DNA from: Lucifuga dentata
Taxonomy: Eukaryota > Chordata > Actinopteri > Ophidiiformes > Bythitidae
Assembly: GCA_014773175.1 (NCBI GenBank)
Contig: VXCM01001536.1
Location: 7,688-71,687 of the forward strand
Length of the DNA stretch: 64,000 bases
Reading direction: 5' to 3'
The notes under the pieces are model-generated. The model was given only the letters and a program-made list of their open reading frames with translations, ran no database searches and was not told the origin of the DNA. Both the position numbers and the translations under genes were made by a program. Shown here piece by piece: positions 1 through 13,079 of the stretch (position 1 is the stretch's first letter; each line of letters starts with the position of its first letter).

Positions 1-1675
1 GGGGTCTGCAAATTATAAGCCTCTTCAATTTTCCACATGGAGGTTCCTAGAGAGGAAACGTTCTAATGTTCCAAAACGACTCCCCTTAAATGTGCCACCG
101 AAAGTGAATGAACGCAAAAAGCAAAGCAAAACTTTCTGAGCTGCATCATATTCATCCTTCTCAACCACCCTGTGTAACTCCTCGGCCTTTCCTCTCTTCC
201 TCCATTCTCATTTCAGTCTGTTTTAATGTCAGACACTGACTGAGGTGCAGAGGAGGGAGGATCATTAGTCTAGCCCGTGAGACAGGAAGCATCAGAGTTA
301 TTACCAGTCATTAGTTCACAGACAGCAGGTCACATGGCCGCCAACACATTCTCGGTTCTTCACACATAAAGTGTGATGGAGACACCACCCTACTGCTGCT
401 ACACCCTGCTGTTGATATTTTTCATGTTTCTGAGGGCTACAGCAGTGGTCTTTGTGAATTTGTGTATTTTCATGATCTGGAGAAAGTCAAAGAGTTCATT
501 GCTTCTTCTTACCGCTCCTCGTATGTGGTGTTCTCCCTCCCATCTAATGCTCAATGTTACAGCAAAGCCTGATACTGAGTAAATTGACAATTACCATGCC
601 ACTCTGTGCCTCATTGGCTTCCAGCAGAGTTTAGAATTGACTTTAAAATGCTACTGATTATCTTCAAAACACTGTTATTTGTGAAGTCAGGAAAGGCTAA
701 TGCCGCATTCCAGTTACCTTGGAACTCAGATTTTTCCAACCTCCTACTTGGAAAAATGTGTTGGAACACTTGAAGTCAGAGCTCCAACTAGGAAACTCGG
801 ACCAAAATTATGAACCCCGACTTCACGAGTGTGACATCACTCAACATGGCAGCGCCTGTGGAAGCGAGCTTTATGAATGGAAATGATCAGCTAACAGACG
901 AATAATATTTTTTCTTGAGTGACATTGAAATAAAAAGGTCAAAATATATCACAAGGTAACTTTCTACAGTAATGGCAAACAATGGCAAACAATAATAACT
1001 GTTTGCCATTGATACGTAAGTGTAAATAATTTCAGAACATTTGCTCTCTGCACAAATGTTTAATATCCACTGTGATTAATATCATTAAAACAACACAACC
1101 AAACAGCCATGTAATATAAATTTACTTTAGTTAGCATTTATTACTAAGTTTATTTAATCTTACAGTATTTATTGGCATTCAGCCATGCTTTTTTGTTTAC
1201 ATTTGGCTGGAATGGTTTGAGGTTGGAATTTCCCAGTTGGAATTTCTGACTTTCCACTCTAACTGAATGCAGCATGAGATTAGCTAAAACACTTTTAATG
1301 CACTTTATGGGGCCCATAGTCTTCCAAACACACTGCCTAAACTCATTATTAGGTTGTCAGAGATTTTATTATTCATAACCTGTTTTTAAAATCAAGTTAT
1401 ACTAGCATTTGAAATTTACTGCTGTCTAGCAATAAATATATATATTCATTTATTGCAAGACATTCATATTCATTTTGTAGATATAACATCCATGATATGC
1501 TCTTGAGTTATTTAACAACTTATATATAACTTGTGCATTGCTGTACATGACTTCATTTCTTTTTGTGAGAGATGAAAAGAGGACAGAAAAAGAAAAGAGA
1601 GAAGAGAGAGTCAATGAATGGCAGAGACACACAATGAAAGACACACATACAGACACTAACTGTGAGGTAACTTAC
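1..1675. other. srrm3 intron (left edge)
   Basis: No exon is recognised. It holds a degenerate foldback element at 701-1276 and AT-rich sequence elsewhere. Confidence 0.5.
701..1276. repeat. MITE-like element with terminal inverted repeats
   Basis: The left end (tgccgcattccagttac...ggaa) is the imperfect inverse of the right end (ggttggaatttcccagttgg...ctgaatgcagca). The centre carries a small hairpin around two copies of aatggcaaac (968-1012). Length about 575 bp with no coding capacity, like fish non-autonomous DNA transposons; superfamily not resolved. Confidence 0.6.
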
Positions 1676-1777
1676 ACTGGTTGTGTGAGTGAGCCATCTC
1701 TGGTGATAACCCCCTCTTTGTCCATCAGCATCTGTCTGAATGTGCTCACTTTCTGCCGAATCTCTTCCTCTGTGTAC
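1676..1777 (-). CDS. srrm3: srrm3 second recognised coding exon
   Basis: Acceptor atccatccttag|GTACAC, donor CCAGT|gtaagt. Encodes YTEEEIRQKVSTFRQMLMDK and EGVITRDGSLTQPV, the second half of the cwc21 domain. The length (102 nt) and phases match the previous exon. The following exon is not in the remaining 1.67 kb. Confidence 0.92.
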
Positions 1778-3962
1778 CTAAGGATGGATATGCAAACGTA
1801 ACAGACAGACAGACAGACAGACACACACACATTCACGCTCATTAGTAATTTGCAGTTTTGATTATGCTGAGTAATGTGCAGACAAGGGTGAAGACATCTC
1901 AATGATAATGAAACTAGACTGTGTGAAGGTCTATGAAGATACAGCAAACTGAAGTGGCAGCTTAAAGAAAACATTGCAACAAATACAGAAGCAGCGCTAG
2001 CGGAGCTGTCATCTGTCATAACTGCCAGATGCTTGTATAGGAGTCGTGTCATCCCCTAACGTCACACAGGCAGGACAGAGTCGGAACAAATGGCAAAGGC
2101 TGTCATCTGACCATGTCCTGACCAAATTTGCACACAGCTGAATGATGTATATTCTGATGATGCTCTGTCAACCCCTCTGAAGCCCAGCAGGTCTCTTGTT
2201 CAGGCCCTGACTGGATGTCATGTTTTATTCAGTAAGTGAGCAAGGTAACTTGCAGAGAGTAACTGTGGCCAGTGTGAGGAGCTTTCAGCGAGGTGACGTC
2301 CACAGAATATTGCAGACGAATCCAGCAGCACATGAAAGAAACTACTGTGTCACACGAGAGGGCTGCATTCATATTTTCTAAATGAGATATGTTGTTTTTT
2401 CCATGCCAGGTCTTTTGTGTATTTCAATGAACACAAAAGTAGAACATCACGATCATCACATGATCAGTTATACATATTTGATGGTGGTTGTTTTTGCTGC
2501 AGTGCGTGACTTCAAACATCACAAGCAGCCTCTGATCACAAACCTGCCACTCTCAGTAGTGACAGCTCCACAAGGAGGACAGTAAAAATAAAACAGGTCT
2601 GTCAGATCTTTCTTGTACATCTGCATGCAGCAAGAGTGACTTTCTCAAACTTCCTTGAACCACCAACAATGCTTGAGCCTTTCATTGCATCATGCACCGA
2701 GTTGATCTCCTGCAGTATTTGCACAATCCTCTGGTTCTGCTCTAGCTGTTGTAATAAGCTGTAATGAGCTATGAAGGCAGAGAAACATGAAGACAGAGAA
2801 AAGAAGGGAGGGCAAGGGGGAGAATTAATAAAGCTGTGAAAGTGTGACCAGAAACCAGACATCAGAGTTAGACAGGCTTGAGGCCCAAACTACTGATCAT
2901 ATCCTGCAATGTCCATATAAACCTACCAATATAAGGATATGAAAGGGTGAGATCCAGAAACATTAGTTGCCCTGCATTCACTTAAAATTTATTATACAGT
3001 ATGAATTACATATGATATAGTCACAGAATTCATCATAAAGAAAAATGTCACTTCAAGTCTATAACTTTGTATATGACAGCATATTACAAGTTCCTGCTTA
3101 ATAATCCATAACATGTGGAATGTGAATACCAAATGCAGCAAAGTACTGGGGAACTGTTCATGACTCAGTGCTGAAACATAAACTCATACCAACCTGAGCT
3201 GGCATAAGTTTGTCTTCTCCTTCCTAACTGCAGGTCATCGCCTGGCAAATTCTATGAAATGATTATAAATTAACCAGGGGCTAATTCAACATGGAAATGG
3301 CCTTAGCCTGAGGAGTGTTTGCTTTTCTCTGATTAAATATAGCAGCTGATATTGTATTCTGAGGCAAGTGCTATCAGGGCAGGGATAGAGGGGAGAATGA
3401 GATTAGGAGAAGTGTGATGGAGGGGCGAAGTAGCTGGAAGATGGCACAACAGAGAAGAAGCCAGCCTGTGTGACGGCACCATCAGGTCCCACTGTACAGC
3501 AATCTCTCAGCCCAGCGGCTGTCAACTCAGCACAATAGAGGCCACAAACACACACTTTATATTCATGGCTTTCCTTGCATGGAGCAAGAGCCATCACCAT
3601 ATGTTAGCTGCTCTGTGCTCTGGACAACAGCGCTACAGCAGTCGTGTGCTTTCAGCTGTCTGTATGGATTGGGAAAGGGAGTACAAAAGGCAAAAAGGTG
3701 AGGGCAGCTCAAAATAGACATTTGCTGTGAAGCTGAATGTGCTCTGGCCAAACAGACGCCTCGGGTACAGAGTTCTCTCCTTCACACCGTGCTGATTTCG
3801 GTGAAAATGTTGGCCCCCGCTATCTCTGTTGATGCTCCAGCTAAAGAGAGAAAAGAGGGGTCAGAAACAAAAGCTAACACTACAGTATGACCCAACAAAT
3901 CTGTTCTTCCTCCTCCACTTCCTCCTCCTCCTCCTCTACTTTCTCCCTTTCCCCTCCTACAC

Positions 3963-4017
<55 letters not shown>

Positions 4018-7000
4018 NCTCTCTCTCTCTCTGGCCTGCCACTCACTCAATTCTGCAGCTTGGCAGACACTTCCAAAACAAAGTAAAGCCCAGTTCAATC
4101 CCTTTTTAGTCAGTTTGTATTGCTAACCAAAGGCAGTGAGTGGATGTCCAGTGCTGGCCCAGCTTTAACAAAGGGACAGTGGGTTTATAGGCTGTGGGCC
4201 AGAAGAATCCCCACAGTACTTGGATGCCTGCAGGAATCTGGTGAATGGCAGCAGATTCAACTATGAAACTACTATGGGAAATTCTATGGACAAAAAGTCT
4301 AATGCATGATACGCCAGAGTCCTTTTTTGTGCATTTTAACTTTTATTGCAGCTAGGACAGCCTAGAGCAGTCATCATCAAAATCCAGACTCCGGTCCGGG
4401 TCTGGGCCGAACCACAACTGTCTCTGGACTCTGAGCAAATGATACTCTTATATCTATCATTATGTATTATCTGTGGGACATTGCTGTGATGCAACGAGAC
4501 AAAATTCTCCACTTTCTCCGCTGCAAAGTGAAACCGAATGTCCAACTGAGAGGTTGAAAGCGCAGCTATTTTTCATCAGCCCCCCNCCCCCCCGCTTGAC
4601 ACTTTAAATTGTCAGTAAAAAGTTAGGATCCCCAGTCCAACCCTGGCTTGAGTGACTTTAATAAACTGACCTTTGTCTTATTGAAAATTTTGTCAAGGTC
4701 ACTGTCAAGGTCATTGTCCACTTGAAACCCAGCTAACAGCATTTTAAACTCAAGCCCATGTTTACGTAAAAAAAAAAAAAAAAAAAAAAACACAATGGAA
4801 ATACAAAATCCTTGGAAATCACTCATTAAATAGCCACATACTGGAAGCTTGTCAGAGGCTGTTATGCACAGCACAAAGAAAGACCACAGCTCTCATCTGC
4901 ACATTTAATTAGTGTTTCTTGCAGCAGTAAAGGTTGCTGCTTTCTGCCATCTGTTTTACCTCACACTGTTCCTGATGGCACAGCACGCAGGAGCGGTCAG
5001 TCACAGCAAGGCTGAGTAACATTCTAATCAAATGAAAATTAATGCTAAACCAAGCATGACACACGTGTGGTTTCATTTGTGTGTCTTTATTAGCATGTGT
5101 GTGAGGATGGACTGTTTGGAGGCCAGAGGCAGCCAAGTAGCGCCAAATAGGAGCAATTAAGCAAGGCCTGTTGCCTATAGCATGCAAAGTTCCAGTGAGA
5201 TGGGCGGAGAAAGGCAGGGGACATCGATCAGAGCGAGGGGCTCCCCGCCACCCCAGCCATGAAAAATCACCACGATTAAAGGACTTGNCATCGATCAGAG
5301 CGAGGGGCTCCCCGCCACCCCAGCCATGAAAAATCACCACGATTAAAGGACTTGATTGGAGCAATTAGACAGCTCCAAGCAGCCACAAATTCCTCCTATT
5401 AACTCACAGTCTTGTGAAATGAATAGTTTTGGCCCAGAGACCATCCTTATGCTGATAGTCATTGATTTGATGAGGACGTGACTGTTTGTGGGATGTCTGT
5501 GTGTGTGAGTTGCTTGAATATGTGTGTGTGTGTGTATGCTCCTGCTGACTACAGCTGATGCCTCTGCGCTTGATGTTTGAAGAGCTTTTTCCACAAATCG
5601 TCCCCAGGCACTGCTGCACACCTATGAAATGCTGCAGCCATCAATCCTGCCAAAAAAGAGTACAGAGGCAAAGTAATGCCAATGTAGTTAGTAAGATTGA
5701 ATGGTGCTGGGAGCACGGGGAGGCAAACCCGAACACCCCCACATTTCTATTTCAGGAAGCAAATTAAAACGACCCACAAAGCGCCAAAGTGAAATAGTTT
5801 AACTCCCAAGTGGAGAGGACTTGCAATTGATGTACTCTTCAGCAATAGATTTTTCTAGTTAAGTAACAAATGTGAGATAGTTTCAGACACAAAAGACCGA
5901 AAGAATACATCTCTCTCTCTCATGACGACCCCACAGTAGAAGCGGATCAATGGATGGAGCACAATCTGCCACAGCCTCTCTTTCTGATTGCTCGTCTTCT
6001 CTCAGAACTCCTGCACCAATAACATCTGAGGCTGTTTTGTCTAGTGTGGGTCTATTATATTGTTTTCACAGCCCCTGGTGACAAAGTATAAAATGGGTCA
6101 TTCTCCTTGAAAGGCTTTGCCTCCAATTTTCAGTCCTAGGACATAGCCTTATGTGTCTTTTGACACAGGCTTTAGCTTGCAGGAAAACCTTCCATCAGAG
6201 CAGAGATAGTTGTTTGTTCTGAGTGCAGTGCTCATAATAAGATCTCTAAGACTGCTGCAGCATCAGAAGGTCTCTTGCCATTCAAGGCGTGTCACTCTAG
6301 ATGTTATTACAGCAAATACACATCAGTAGGAGTCATTAGATTTAACAAATTTAGCTGCCAACTACTATCATAAATCTCTTTCCTTTCTGTTTTAATTTGC
6401 TGTCTGTTTTGAAACTAATATACTTGCCTGCATGCCTTGCATGAGCAAATTCAGGCATGCATCTCAATGTTGTGCTAGTGTCTGTTTTTTCTTGGTCCAG
6501 GTTCACACACGCACATACAGGCATGCACAGATGTGCACACGCACACACACCATATTTTTCTTTCTGCTGAAGGAGGCAGCATCTTCACCTGCTCTTATTT
6601 AGAATTCTCTTTACCACTCATGGTAAGCATACTTACATGGCTGCATGAACATGTCCAGGGATATACAGTATTTCAGTATGTATTTATGTACACAGCATCT
6701 TGTTACGTCTCTGAGTCAAATCTGCACCTGTGTAGAGTGTGTTTGTGTGTGTGTGTGTGTGGGCACACATGCTGTTCTTGTATGTTAAAGAAAACCAGCC
6801 TGCACTTTAAACTAAGTAAGAAAGAGTGCAGCCCTGTGACGCCCAGCTCATTAGTGAGCTGAAAAAGGCTTAAACTCCACAGGAATTGAAGTCGTGCACA
6901 ATCATTATGCCTCAATTAGCCTGCTTGAAATCAAGTCTGGACCCTTCACGCAGAGCAGCACCTGAGCTTAGCATCATTCAGTCACCAGCTAGACACTAAA

Positions 7001-9829
7001 ATTCACTAAACAGTAAAAAGTCTCCATTTGCTGAAACATTCAATGCGTGTGACATCTACGGATGGAACGTGATGTTGTTGACGGCAGGTTTGGCGAGGTG
7101 TGCCATCTCCTCCTGCATCATGACTCGATTCAACATCTATTCTACTAGATCACGCCTGGAAGCTGGATTGTCAGATTCATTTTGAACAATTGCATGGGAG
7201 TCACTGAAAGCCCTCATGCTCAGCCAGACAGAAGAGCTCCCGGTCACGTATAAACAGCTCAGTCCATGTAGCTCCAGCCCACCTCATATACATAAAAGGC
7301 GGTGTTCCCCGCCAGGGAGGTGCACTCAGAGTTACAATAAATGGGGGATGCTGCCAGGCCTTGGACAGCTAAATGAACAGACTCCTTTAATTGCTGAGCT
7401 CCCCTAATTGGCTCCCAGGGTGAGGCCATCACTCATGACAGACTCTTTATCCTGGTCATAGCCCCAGTGAAGAGCAGGGGCGGTGCTGGATTAGGGAGGA
7501 GGGGGAGCGGAGTGTTGGCAGGGGTAGCAAAGGGGACATGCATCCAACTTGCCCCCCAGCCTAATCCTTTACTAAGGCCTCAGTCTGGATAGGGAGCAAG
7601 GGGGGGAGGGGGGTGACGTAATGGCTGAGCCCGCAGGATTTACCAAATGAAAACAGACTCCAGCCATCATTTTAATTGNTGACGTAATGGCTGAGCCCGC
7701 AGGATTTACCAAATGAAAACAGACTCCAGCCATCATTTTAATTGTATGTAATGCCTGGCATTGCTCTCCCACTCTGCCCCCTCTGTTTCATTCCCCTCTC
7801 TGTCTTTTAATCCTGCACACACACACGTGCACACACACTCACACACACACACACATACACATACACACCCTCTCAGTTAAAGAGGCACATTAGAAATTGG
7901 AGAGGCTAGGGAAGCTATACTTAGCCAAGCTGGAAAATGAGATTCTCTCTTTTTTGTCACAGCTAAACATAGTGACCTTCCAACCAGAGTGAATGCTCCC
8001 TGCCTTTCAAATGCAACATGTCTGCCAGGCTAGCCCGCACGGCTTGACAAGTGAGCGGAGTTGGTCAGCGAGCGTGTCCTGTCCCCACATTTCCTGTCAT
8101 CATTAGCCAGCCGCTCACTGCCTCCACACTGCTCCACTAGACCTCCGAACTATTTTACTTTGCTCTCAAGCCATGGGAAGCTATGTCTACTCCATTCCAG
8201 GATATGAGGGGAGAAGAGATGAGGTCTTTGACAGATGGCAGCAGCTTCCCCGCTCCCATTTTCCTGTAAAGTCCAGCAGTTCTTTTTCGGCTACATCAAT
8301 CTATCCCAGCTCCACCGTTACCCTGCACTCTTAATGAGGCCCCACCGTCTGACAAGCCCAACCGTGCTCAGGGAAGAAGGGATAAATGGAGTGGAGGGAC
8401 AGCAAAATGGGTGGAAGGGAGAAAGTCCAGACAGAGACATATGAAAAAGCATGCCCATTTTTTCAAAACCACCCACAGAGGCACTGAATTAATTCATTTC
8501 CCTCCCCTAAAATGATGAGATCAACAGGGGGAATGTGGTGATGTACGCTTGCAGAGCTCATAGGAGGTGAACATGATCTATTGATATTCTACCAAAGAGA
8601 ATTAAACAGAGGAATATGCAGTTAGGCTTCAAATTCCCACAGACTTTTTAATTCTAACCATTAATTTTTGACAGTGCAATTCATACCAAACTAAGCTCGA
8701 GTATTGGCATTCAAAAGCGTGTTATGCCTGTCTTATCTCTAAACTCACGCTAACCTTAATGTCTTTAATCTTACGGACAAAGCGTCCATGACATGTTTGC
8801 TAATGAACCAGACTATGCGAGGTTGGCCTATGCCCTTTATTGAATGTCACCACTGCCAAAAACAGTCCCTGTGCTACCGCTGGTTCTTTTTATATGATCT
8901 GAGCACCTGAACCCTTTCTTACATAGACAATGGTTTTCCTGTGGTGAAAGTCTAAGGCTTAACCTGATCTAATTTCAATTAAAGAACCTTAAACTCAGCC
9001 ATGTCCATTCTGTACATCCAATGGAAAGACATTGCATTTGTTTTTTTAAAGGAAATGAACTGAAAACAGATTTCAGCCCCTGAAACGCTACTACTGATCT
9101 TACCCAATTTCCATACCATTCTACTTCATCTTGCCATATTACAAAACAACATCTGCCACGCCCTGTGTGCCCACACTGTCCTTCACTGATTACTCTGCTC
9201 CATTTCTCATAAAAAACAGAACTCCTTATATTCAGTATGTTCTCCTACTGGGGCTTGTTTTTTCATCTTCTCAATAATGCAATGGAAATGACTTTTGGCA
9301 GGTAACAGATTTTCTGCGTAATATTTTGGTGCTACTTGTGAACTTGGCGCCCCTGCAGGGATGTCAGCACAATAACTGAGATGCCAAAAATAAGAGAAAC
9401 TACAGTTTGTGTGAAACAAATGCAGTATCACTTGACATTGCATTCCCAATGCTACTGGAGTACTCACTTCCTTTTTTTGAAAGAATGTTTATTCAGTGCA
9501 CCTTAAATGGTTTTGTGCTTAAAAGATGTTGATACTTACCCCTGCTCCTCCATCATCTCTTGCAGCTCCATACATTTTAGCTCAACCCTCCTTTTCCTCT
9601 CATGGTCCAGAATCTCTCTGTGTGGCTTTTTCACCAACACAGGCTCTGCTTTGGGCTCCTCCTCTTCCTCCTTCCCTGGCTGTTCTTCCTCAGCTTTAGG
9701 TTGTAAGACTGCAGTTGGTGTTGTACCCCCTGGTCCTGCAGCTGTACCTTGTCCTGCCCCAGGAACCACAGGCTGGGCCACCCCGTTTGCACCTTTCTTA
9801 GGGGATGGCACCCTGGGCTCATCATACAT
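1676..9829 (-). CDS. srrm3: srrm3, serine/arginine repetitive matrix protein 3, 5' coding part only (two exons; rest beyond left edge)
   Basis: SRRM3 is a nuclear splicing regulator that promotes neuronal and photoreceptor microexons. The two exons encode about 130 residues: a Pro/Gly/Glu-rich leader and the cwc21-type domain, with KPHREILDHERKRRVELKCM, ELQEMMEEQGY and then TEEEIRQKVSTFRQMLMDKE. This follows SRRM3 (HREILDHERKRRVELKCMEL) rather than SRRM2, which has NPDILDHERKRRVELRCLEL. The exons join in phase (CAG GG|G TAC). The Arg/Ser-rich body and the C-terminal microexon-enhancer part must lie left of position 1. The gene is on the same strand as mlxipl, downstream of it. Confidence 0.92.
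3967..4033. repeat. (CT)n microsatellite with N
   Basis: About 33 CT units interrupted by a single N at 4018. Long Leu/Ser or Arg/Glu open frames on both strands here come only from the repeat. Confidence 0.95.
4345..4705. repeat. Interspersed repeat, copy 1 of 2 in window
   Basis: Aligns along its length with 37620-38060, sharing tccagactccRgtccgg, accacaactgtctctgga and the end tggcttgaNtgactttaat. This copy lacks about 100-130 bp internally and has a C-run with an N (4586) where the other has ordinary sequence. No terminal repeats or coding are recognised. Confidence 0.75.
5222..5354. repeat. 66-bp perfect direct duplication around single N (assembly join)
   Basis: Bases 5222-5287 recur exactly at 5289-5354, separated by N at 5288. 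Confidence 0.9.
7614..7744. repeat. 65-bp perfect direct duplication around single N (assembly join)
   Basis: Bases 7614-7678 recur exactly after the N at 7679. Confidence 0.9.
7816..7868. repeat. (CA)n microsatellite, interrupted
   Basis: Cytosine-adenine repeats with occasional tgc, tca and tac interruptions. Confidence 0.9.
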
Positions 9830-9841
9830 GGTTACTGTATT
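9540..9841 (-). CDS. srrm3: srrm3 first recognised coding exon
   Basis: Acceptor tttgcctccacag|AATACA at 9842, donor CAGGG|gtaagt. I take ATG at 9829-9827 (context ACCATG, MYDEPRVPSPKKGANG...) as the likely start. The frame is also open from the acceptor (NTVT before the Met), so a start in an earlier exon is possible. The exon carries a Glu/Pro-rich linker (EEEQPGKEEEEEPKAEP) and most of the cwc21 helix. A plus-strand open frame of 121 codons over the same bases is its shadow. Confidence 0.93.
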
Positions 9842-11253
9842 CTGTGGAGGCAAAGATGGAGAGAAATGTTAGCTTAACACTAAGTAGATTAATAGATTTG
9901 TGCTGTCTCATTTTGTTATTCAGCGCAGACCCCCACAGACCCCAAATCTTTCCAAGAACCTTCATTTGGGAGAATTTACTTTGTGACTGATTTATTATTG
10001 AATTGTACACACGGTTCATGGGGAAGATAATAATAGCGAGAATGAGTAATCTCTTACACTCTTACGTAATGTCTGACTGTACACCTAGCAAAATAAATTA
10101 AACAAAAGTAAGCTATTCTTCATTTTGCAACTGCAAAAGAACCCCTTGTGTTTGATCAAGCAGCCAATAGATTGTAACTTTTTCCACAAATACCAATGGA
10201 ATTATTTCTGAAGACAATAAACCACCAAAGTTTAGTGACCGGAGCAGGTGCAGCAGTGCGGTGGTCATGCTAAGTAGATGATCTGATGAGCTATGCTGTC
10301 TCACTGTTGATAACAAAAAAGTCAGCTGTCTGTGATGTGACGTTAACCTTTATGGCATTTCTGCGTATTGACATATGCACTGTATCAAGAATGAATTCAG
10401 ATTTTCAGGTGCTTTTGTCATGTTGGATGACCATTTTGAATATCCAAACCCTTCTACTATTTTTTTTACACTAATTTACTGATTAAATAATGAGGTTGTC
10501 ATTTTGGTGCACAAAAAGTCATCTGGTAGAAGTGCTGCATGGATTGGGCTCTGATTAAGATAGATGGGCCTGTTATGGCCAATGTAGAACTTGTATTCAG
10601 AGAGAGGAAGACCTTCACATGCCTACAAGCTTCAGCTGCCCAGTGCTGGTTGTCCACTCCACCGCTAATGGCTTCATTTTTCACTGAAAAGTCAAAAAAG
10701 CTCAGCCCAGGCACTTCATCACTGTCACGTATGGCAAAGCAGGGACAGGAGAACCCTGAGGCTGGATGCACAAACCACCCAACTACAGCCCTTTTCTATC
10801 CTGACTCATTTCATCTAATCGCTGTGAGCATGCTAACATTCTGCACTGTTTAGGCAGCTGCATCTCTTCGTTTGAGCTGGTTGTGTAGTCTTTGACTGGA
10901 TAATAGTGATGTGCTTGTTTTTGAAGTGCTGCGCGCTGGTAAATGAGCCATGGATCTGTGTGTAGTGATACGACTCTCGGCTGAAAGAACAGGTGGCAGG
11001 ACAGCAGGAGGCTTCATCACTGAATCTATTATACAGTAAATCAGCACTTGATATTCCATGACAGCAATCTCTCATCTTCTCACACTCCTTCTCTCAAAGC
11101 ACTTCTCTAAAAGATCCTAGGGACAAAAACTCTGTATCTATCAAAATGGACGTTAAAGGACATTCAAAAAGAAAGGAGCTGAAGAAAGTGTGACATTCAG
11201 TGTCTCTGTAAGGGCTCAAAAGAAAGAAAAAAAAAGTTCTATTAATGTTATGT

Positions 11254-11446
11254 TAGTGGTTCTCAATCCTGGTACCTGAGTACTATCTCTCCCCGCTCTG
11301 CCCAAACTTGATTAGCTAAATCAGAGCTGATCAAGAGTTGGTGCCTCCCAGATCTTGATTGGCTAAACACTGGTAGAGCAGGGAAAGATGGGAAATATGG
11401 ATTACTGTGATACTCAAGGACCAGAACTGAGAACTATTGGTTTATG
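11254..11446. mobile_element. hAT-like foldback MITE
   Basis: Starts gtggttctcaatcctggtac and ends with its inverse (caaggaccagaactgagaactatt). The middle (ctctgcccaaacttgattagc / gattggctaaacactggtagagcag) also folds back. This is the layout of the abundant fish hairpin element with 'tggttctcaaccctggtcctgg' ends. Confidence 0.8.
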
Positions 11447-13079
11447 TAATACACGCAGAAAAGTTTTTTTGACTTGCATGTCTTCCTGTTTGCTTTAATT
11501 AGACCAGATTGGGCTGGAGCCTTTAGCCAGAGGGGTTGACCATTACTGTCTTAATCCCATTTGTGTTGGCCATCATGGCCATCACATCTTTGCCACCAGG
11601 TTGCTCAAAGTAACAAACACGATTGCTACCTTATGCAGCCATCAGAGGCTGCCCTGACAGAATGAAACCCAGGAGCAAGCTTACATTGGGAAATTTGCAG
11701 GAAATGATCCTTAAATCCAAAATTAAAATCTCCATAACACCAGATGTGAGCATAATAAAACTGCAGGCCAGGCATCAGGTTGTGTTAAACCATGCTGTAA
11801 ATACACAGCCATCTCATTATACTAATGCATCATTCCAAAGGCATTCCTTTTGCTCCCGAGGGGGGGGAGAGAGGAGGGCAGAAAAGGCTGTTCTCCTTCA
11901 CGTTAAAGCAACTAAATCATTTAACTATGTAATGAAAATATCACAGCAGAAAGGCAGACTTGTCAGTGGGCTGATAAGGCAGGAAAGCACACTGTTAATT
12001 GTGTGCGAGTCCTCTGCAGGGACTGAAGGTTATCTGAAGCTGCAGTACTAACGGTGGCACCAACCTCTTCTGCTATTGTTGCAAGGGCATATCAGGCTTT
12101 CATATCTCAACAAACACTGTCTGCAATTATGCAGAGTAAGCATGATTAGCTAGTGCACTGTCACAATCAATTATTTCAAATCACAAATAAGGAAGGCTTT
12201 AACAATCATTATTAATTTTGCAAGAGTGACACTAATGGTCATAGAAAATAAAGGAGCCATTAGCTCATGTGTTCTCTGCAAAGTGAAAGATGATGGTTCC
12301 TACTATCTGTTTTTAGTGGTTTCCTTTGTTTGACTGGACGCTGCTGTTCAAGGCCTCTGCTGTGTTGGCACTGCAGCCCACGTTCTGCTGACATCACATC
12401 TTATACAACCAAGCAAGCCCGGCGTAAAATAACACCAAGTTCCTGTGCGCAAGCAAGGTGCTGGTCTCCACTGAATGTGGAAGGGTTGCTGCAATTTCCA
12501 AGCAAGCGTCGTGATCTCTCAAATAGGCAGCCTCTGACAGCCCATGAAGGCTCTTAAAGCTCAATTAATAAGGATAAATTCAACATGGCCACACAGAAAA
12601 ATCTGTCTCATTAAAAATCTAATGTTGTATTAGTCTAACGAGGTATTAGAGTTAGGATCACCTAGACTTTATTCCGTGTGATTAAAATTTTTGTTTTTTC
12701 CATGTGGGACTTTATGTAAATCTGTCATTATCAAACACAAAGCAACAGCAATCATTTACACTGTAGCAGCTGTGATGCTTTTACTGGAATATTTGATTAT
12801 TTTGCCTGTTAGTCTGTTTGGATCAATGATTGCCAGTCTACTGCCTCCTCCTCCATCAGAAGCAATCAAGCTCCTATAAAGAAATGAGAACAGAAACGAG
12901 AAAATATAATTTGCTGATTGTCATTACATGGATCAGGTAATACTGCAATCTACCATCACAACAATCTGAACGATGTGAAGATCCAATTTAAAATCATACT
13001 AAATCATTTGTGGTATTTGTGATACCAAAAAAATTCACCAGTTTACATTTGCACAAAAACTAATTTAGAGAAGAAACCA

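Larger units (their letters stand above)
1778..9539. other. srrm3 intron between the two recognised exons
   Basis: No convincing exon. Contents include microsatellites (ACAG at 1801-1830, CT at 3967-4033, CA at 7816-7868), an interspersed repeat at 4345-4705, and two N-joined duplications (5222-5354, 7614-7744). A minus-strand open stretch at 2602-2780 after a good acceptor (cattacag) is noted under findings. Confidence 0.6.

Noticed and set aside
1672..2052. Single 126-codon minus-strand gene
   Set aside because: Only the first 102 nt (1676-1777) are the srrm3 exon; the upstream part is intron.
3782..4126. Open frames of 72-86 codons on both strands
   Set aside because: They consist of the (CT)n repeat (Ser/Leu or Arg/Glu runs) crossing an N.
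9507..9872. Plus-strand open frame of 121 codons
   Set aside because: Antisense shadow of the srrm3 exon, which has splice sites and a recognised domain.
10499..10771. Minus-strand open frame of 90 codons
   Set aside because: No recognised domain, and overlapping open frames on the other strand suggest chance.
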